From contig JAILEJ010000031.1 of NCBI GenBank assembly GCA_024688095.1, positions 1-6,721 on the forward strand: a stretch of DNA of 6,721 nucleotides, given 5' to 3'. A program made the position numbers and the translations under genes. This stretch comes from Butyrivibrio sp. GTDB lineage: Bacteria > Bacillota > Clostridia > Lachnospirales > Lachnospiraceae. The notes below the pieces were generated by a model. It made no database searches. It was not told the origin of the DNA and saw only the letters and a program-made list of their open reading frames with translations. Shown one piece after another: positions 4,610 through 6,721 of the stretch; position 1 is the stretch's first letter; each line of letters opens with the position of its first letter.

Positions 4610-5341
4610 TTAATCATTTAAAAGTCTATTTAGTAGCTGATCTCTATTTTCAATAAACATCTTTGTTATCTGGTAACTGTCTGTATCTTCATACTCAATA
4701 GGATGGATCTGGCCTTCGTCAAAGCTTAGAATCTCCGCTCCCGGGATTCCAAGAAGTATCGGTGAATGGGTAACCATAATGAACTGCGCATCATCTTTTG
4801 CACAATTAACAATCTCAATTAATAGAGTCAGCTGCCTCTGAGGAGATAATGCTGCCTCAGGCTCATCCAAAAGATATATTCCTTTTCCTCGAAAGCTTGA
4901 TTGAGCAAGCTGTAAAAAGCTCTCACCGTGGGATCGCTCATGGAAATGCTGCGGTATTCCTCCAAACTTGCTATACTCCTCTTCAGCAGAAGCAACGTTG
5001 TAAAAGCTCTCCGCTCTTAGAAAGTATCCCCACTTGGGCTTATAATATCCTCTGGATAGTCTTATCGCATCACATAATTCGGAATGAGAATCATACGTTG
5101 AAAAGTTATAATTTCTGGTTCCCCCTTCAGGATTAAATCCATAACTTACTGCAATAGCTTCTAGCATTGTGGACTTACCGCTTCCATTTTCACCTACAAA
5201 AATAGTAATATTTTTATTAAATTTCAGATATTCCAAATCTTTAATCGCTTCAATTCCGCGTAAATAGCTGCTTTCATCTATTTTATCCCAGCTAATATTT
5301 ACACCCTGAATAGGTAAATTGCTTCCTTCTTCAAAAATCAT
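4610..5341 (-). CDS. Stand-alone predicted ATPase, ABC/AAA type (COG3910-like)
   Basis: 243 residues from ATG at 5341. Numbered from that ATG: Walker A GENGSGKST (50-58), ABC-signature-like RSHGES (136-141), Walker B GIYLLDEPEAA (154-164) with Asp159 and Glu160, D-loop-like ALSPQ, and His192 in VTHSPIL as the switch histidine. All nucleotide-site residues are present, so it should bind and hydrolyse ATP, probably as a head-to-tail dimer. There are no membrane segments and no long coiled coil, so it is not an ABC transporter subunit or a RecN/SMC protein. The cellular role of this small family is unknown. Start choice: AAAGAGG lies 6 bases before this ATG; a GTG six codons further upstream (5359) has GAGG only 2 bases away and is less likely. 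Next downstream gene is the phosphorylase, 118 bases away. Confidence 0.9.
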   Translation of the reverse strand: MIFEEGSNLPIQGVNISWDKIDESSYLRGIEAIKDLEYLKFNKNITIFVGENGSGKSTMLEAIAVSYGFNPEGGTRNYNFSTYDSHSELCDAIRLSRGYYKPKWGYFLRAESFYNVASAEEEYSKFGGIPQHFHERSHGESFLQLAQSSFRGKGIYLLDEPEAALSPQRQLTLLIEIVNCAKDDAQFIMVTHSPILLGIPGAEILSFDEGQIHPIEYEDTDSYQITKMFIENRDQLLNRLLND

Positions 5342-5347
5342 ACGCTG

Positions 5348-5354
5348 CCTCTTT
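5348..5354 (-). promoter_or_regulatory. Ribosome binding site supporting the ATG start of the ATPase
   Basis: AAAGAGG on the minus strand, 6 bases before ATG at 5341. It argues against the in-frame GTG at 5357-5359. Confidence 0.6.
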
Positions 5355-5441
5355 GCCACTTCCTCACTTTAAACCCATTAGACATCTTATATCTGCTAAG
5401 TGAACTTATCTTTTGAAATAAATCAATTAGTAGTTACTACC

Positions 5442-5469
5442 ATTATATTGTTCTACATCTCTGCCTTAA
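5442..5469 (-). promoter_or_regulatory. Candidate promoter of the ATPase gene
   Basis: Minus strand: -10 TATAAT (5442-5447, perfect), a 16-base spacer and TTAAGG (5464-5469) at the -35 position, only 3 of 6. The leader would be about 95 bases. The -10 is good, the -35 poor. Confidence 0.4.
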
Positions 5470-5519
5470 TGCTGCCTCAGATTCAAGGCCTGTTCCTTTC
5501 ACCTTGTCGATATTAAGTC

Positions 5520-6176
5520 TTATGATATCCAATATGTTCCATCTGTTGCCTGATAGATAGAGCCTATTTCCTCTGATATTTTGTTCCCATCAAAGTCTCT
5601 GATAACAACCTTACTATAATACTTGTAATTATCTGTGGCGCAGTCTTTTTCTTCGTCCCATCCTTCTTCCACCCATGCTTCGATGTATACCAGTTCATCA
5701 TAAATAAATTGTACAGTTTCATGATTCTCCAGGGTAAAAGAAAATTTCTCAGGATAATAACAGCAAAATGCATTTCCTTCCTGGCTTATTACATGTACTT
5801 TTTCACCCATTATTCCAAGATTATATAAATTCACATCGTCTGTACTAAACTCTGTAACCTTTTCAAGAACTGTTTCAGGCATGTACTTATACAGTGTAAC
5901 TTTCTTAAGGCCATAATCTGCCTGCAAAAAATAGTAATATCCATCAACATATTCAGGCTTACTGTAAATCACATCTCTCTTTTTCTCAAATGGTCTATAA
6001 ACCTTACCATTTTCAAAATCATAAAAAATTATGACAGAGCCCTGATAGCCTCCGCGTTTAGAATACTCTATAAGATCATATAAATCTTCAGAATCTGACG
6101 TGGCATAAGCAAGCCTGTCCTGCCCTATTATTTTTTCTATATATAATCCATTTACTTCACTAAATTTTCTGATCAT
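5520..6176 (-). CDS. Unrecognised cytosolic beta-rich protein
   Basis: 218 residues; I do not recognise the family. No signal peptide, membrane segment or catalytic motif is visible. The protein is rich in Tyr, Phe, Asp, Glu and Lys, with short alternating hydrophobic strands: YDFENGKVYRPF, VDGYYYFLQADYGLKKVTLY, EKVHVISQEGNAFCCYY, KVVIRDFDGNKISEEIG and ATDGTYWIS. Repeated strand-turn-strand units ending in G-K or G-N turns fit a beta-propeller or WG-repeat-like fold, but this is an inference from pattern only. An acidic insert (EEGWDEEKD) lies near residue 175. Start: ATG at 6176 with GGAG 5 bases upstream; a longer frame from TTG at 6227 has no ribosome site, so I reject it. It is separated from the glycohydrolase upstream by a strong terminator and from the ATPase by about 180 bases. 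Confidence 0.78.
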   Translation of the reverse strand: MIRKFSEVNGLYIEKIIGQDRLAYATSDSEDLYDLIEYSKRGGYQGSVIIFYDFENGKVYRPFEKKRDVIYSKPEYVDGYYYFLQADYGLKKVTLYKYMPETVLEKVTEFSTDDVNLYNLGIMGEKVHVISQEGNAFCCYYPEKFSFTLENHETVQFIYDELVYIEAWVEEGWDEEKDCATDNYKYYSKVVIRDFDGNKISEEIGSIYQATDGTYWIS

Positions 6177-6181
6177 TTTTT

Positions 6182-6185
6182 CTCC
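6182..6185 (-). promoter_or_regulatory. Ribosome binding site that decides the start of the beta-rich protein
   Basis: GGAG in TTGGAG, followed by five A and ATG at 6176. It favours this start over the TTG at 6227, which lies 17 codons upstream. Confidence 0.65.
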
Positions 6186-6258
6186 AATCAATTGAGTTTT
6201 TAAATGCTTTTCATTTGATATAAACAACGTTTATCATATCATAAATCTACCAGGTCAA

Positions 6259-6286
6259 ATTATAAGTTTAATTTCATTCATCTTAA
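6259..6286 (-). promoter_or_regulatory. Candidate promoter of the beta-rich protein gene
   Basis: Minus strand: -10 TATAAT (6259-6264, perfect), a 16-base spacer and -35 TTAAGA (6281-6286, 4 of 6). The leader would be about 75 bases. It lies downstream of the glycohydrolase terminator, where a new promoter is needed. Confidence 0.5.
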
Positions 6287-6379
6287 TAACTTATTAAATA
6301 CATTTTTAATTTATTTTTAATTTTCTGTTTTATAGTAATATTTGATCGATTGTGTGTTTTTTATTATGAAGGAGAAATA

Positions 6380-6448
6380 ATGAGCCTTTCAACCAATGAT
6401 AACCTTTATATATCAAAAACATCAGGCAGAAATAAAATTTCTGCCTGA
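6380..6448 (+). CDS. Possible 22-residue plus-strand ORF (doubtful)
   Basis: ATG at 6380 with AAGGAG 5 bases upstream, TGA at 6446-6448. The peptide starts MSLSTNDNLYIS and has no known motif. The ribosome site also forms part of a four-codon frame (ATG at 6366) whose TAA overlaps the ATG as TAATG, a translational-coupling layout. The last nine codons lie inside the minus-strand terminator hairpin. TTGATC (6342-6347) and TATGAA (6365-6370) are 17 bases apart but lie too close to the ribosome site to serve as promoter; TATAGT at 6331 is another poor candidate. It may be a real micropeptide, the stump of a lost gene, or chance. It is the only plus-strand frame in the window whose ribosome site is as good as those of the real genes. 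Confidence 0.25.
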   Translation: MSLSTNDNLYISKTSGRNKISA

Positions 6449-6450
6449 TG
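6414..6450 (-). terminator. Intrinsic terminator of the ADP-ribosylglycohydrolase gene
   Basis: A perfect hairpin: CATCAGGCAGAAAT on one side and ATTTCTGCCTGATG on the other (6420-6433 with 6437-6450), 14-bp arms, 3-base loop. On the minus strand TTTTTG follows the stem directly; the plus strand has no T-run. The stem starts 12 bases after the glycohydrolase stop codon. Strongest terminator in the window. Confidence 0.92.
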
Positions 6451-6461
6451 GGGTCAGATCT

Positions 6462-6721
6462 TTATTTAGTTATAATATCCATCAAATAATCATCCAGATA
6501 CTCTCTCAATATTCCATCAGCATCGATACTGCCAAATCCGCCATAGAACTCTTCTGCAACACCACCAGCAATAGCTCCAAATGTATCACTGTCGCACTCA
6601 AGGCTATAGACATTTCTGATGAATGATTCATAATCAGTACTTTCGTAGAAGCATCTCATAGCTGCTGGCACTGAGCCCTTGCAGCTTTCATTCCACTTAT
6701 AGCGAGGTCTGATCTCATCGA
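6462..6721 (-). CDS. ADP-ribosylglycohydrolase family protein, C-terminal end (runs off right edge)
   Basis: 85 residues plus stop are visible; the N-terminal part lies beyond the right edge. The family removes ADP-ribose from proteins or small molecules with two metal ions, acting in the cytosol. Seen: IRPRYKWNESCKGSVPAAM, then CFYESTDYESFIRNVYSLE, then CDSDTFGAIAGGVAEEFYGG. This matches the family's C-terminal signature SCxGSVPxA...FxES.D.E.AIRxxxSLGGDSDT.AAIxGxxAExxYG. The metal-binding DSDT (6582-6593) is intact. Oddity: the two glycines that normally precede DSDT are Glu-Cys here. Because the metal ligands are kept, I expect a folded enzyme, but activity is not certain. The visible frame has no ATG-led start of its own that would make sense as a full gene. 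It ends just before a strong terminator, so it is the last gene of its transcript. Confidence 0.93.
   Translation of the reverse strand, partial: DEIRPRYKWNESCKGSVPAAMRCFYESTDYESFIRNVYSLECDSDTFGAIAGGVAEEFYGGFGSIDADGILREYLDDYLMDIITK

Noticed and set aside
5342..5359. Longer ATPase start at GTG 5359
   Set aside because: GAGG lies only 2 bases before it, whereas the ATG at 5341 has AAAGAGG at 6 bases. Not excluded, but less likely.
5471..5486. Terminator hairpin GCCT...AGGC after the beta-rich gene
   Set aside because: Only a 4-bp stem with an 8-base loop and no T-run after it on the minus strand.
6177..6227. Longer start (TTG 6227) for the beta-rich protein
   Set aside because: No ribosome site there; ATG at 6176 has GGAG 5 bases upstream. 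The extra 17 residues show no signal peptide.

Overview
The window is AT-rich and all six convincing protein genes (two of them cut by the window edges) lie on the minus strand, so the genes read from right to left. AGGAG-type ribosome sites, near-consensus sigma-A promoter boxes, two lipoproteins with cysteine lipoboxes and a Thr/Ser/Glu-rich wall-spanning linker point to a low-GC Gram-positive bacterium. The gene styles fit an anaerobic Lachnospiraceae member such as Butyrivibrio; this is an inference from style, not a database match.

Right to left: (1) the C-terminal end of an ADP-ribosylglycohydrolase (6462-6721), closed by a strong intrinsic terminator; (2) a spacer with a possible 22-codon plus-strand ORF and a candidate promoter; (3) an unrecognised cytosolic, beta-rich protein (5520-6176); (4) a stand-alone ABC/AAA-type predicted ATPase (4610-5341); (5) a PNP/UDP-family nucleoside phosphorylase (3724-4491); (6) a 0.9-kb gene-free stretch (2803-3723) full of repeats; (7) a histidine-phosphatase (phosphoglycerate-mutase-like) protein with a 36-bp in-frame tandem repeat and a TTG start (2137-2802); (8) an exported MsrA-MsrB fusion lipoprotein (945-1994); (9) the N-terminal 285 codons of a large lipoprotein with an acidic linker (1-857), preceded by a textbook promoter.

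Gaps of 87-160 bp, candidate promoters in most gaps and unrelated products suggest mostly single-gene transcription units, not one operon. The two left-hand lipoproteins probably act outside the membrane, one of them repairing oxidised methionines in surface proteins. The phosphorylase, phosphatase, ATPase and ADP-ribosylglycohydrolase are cytosolic; the sequence shows no functional link between them beyond adjacency.

The part least explained by genes is 2803-3723. It holds a 14-bp tandem array, a 36-bp triple tandem repeat in which every unit carries a GAGG-6-ATG start signal, a perfect 14-bp-arm hairpin with alternative pairing partners, and a strong excess of TACAG/CTGTA words. It may be a structured RNA, a MITE-like element or a regulator-binding region; sequence alone does not decide. 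No CRISPR array, tRNA, rRNA, insertion sequence or transposase was seen.
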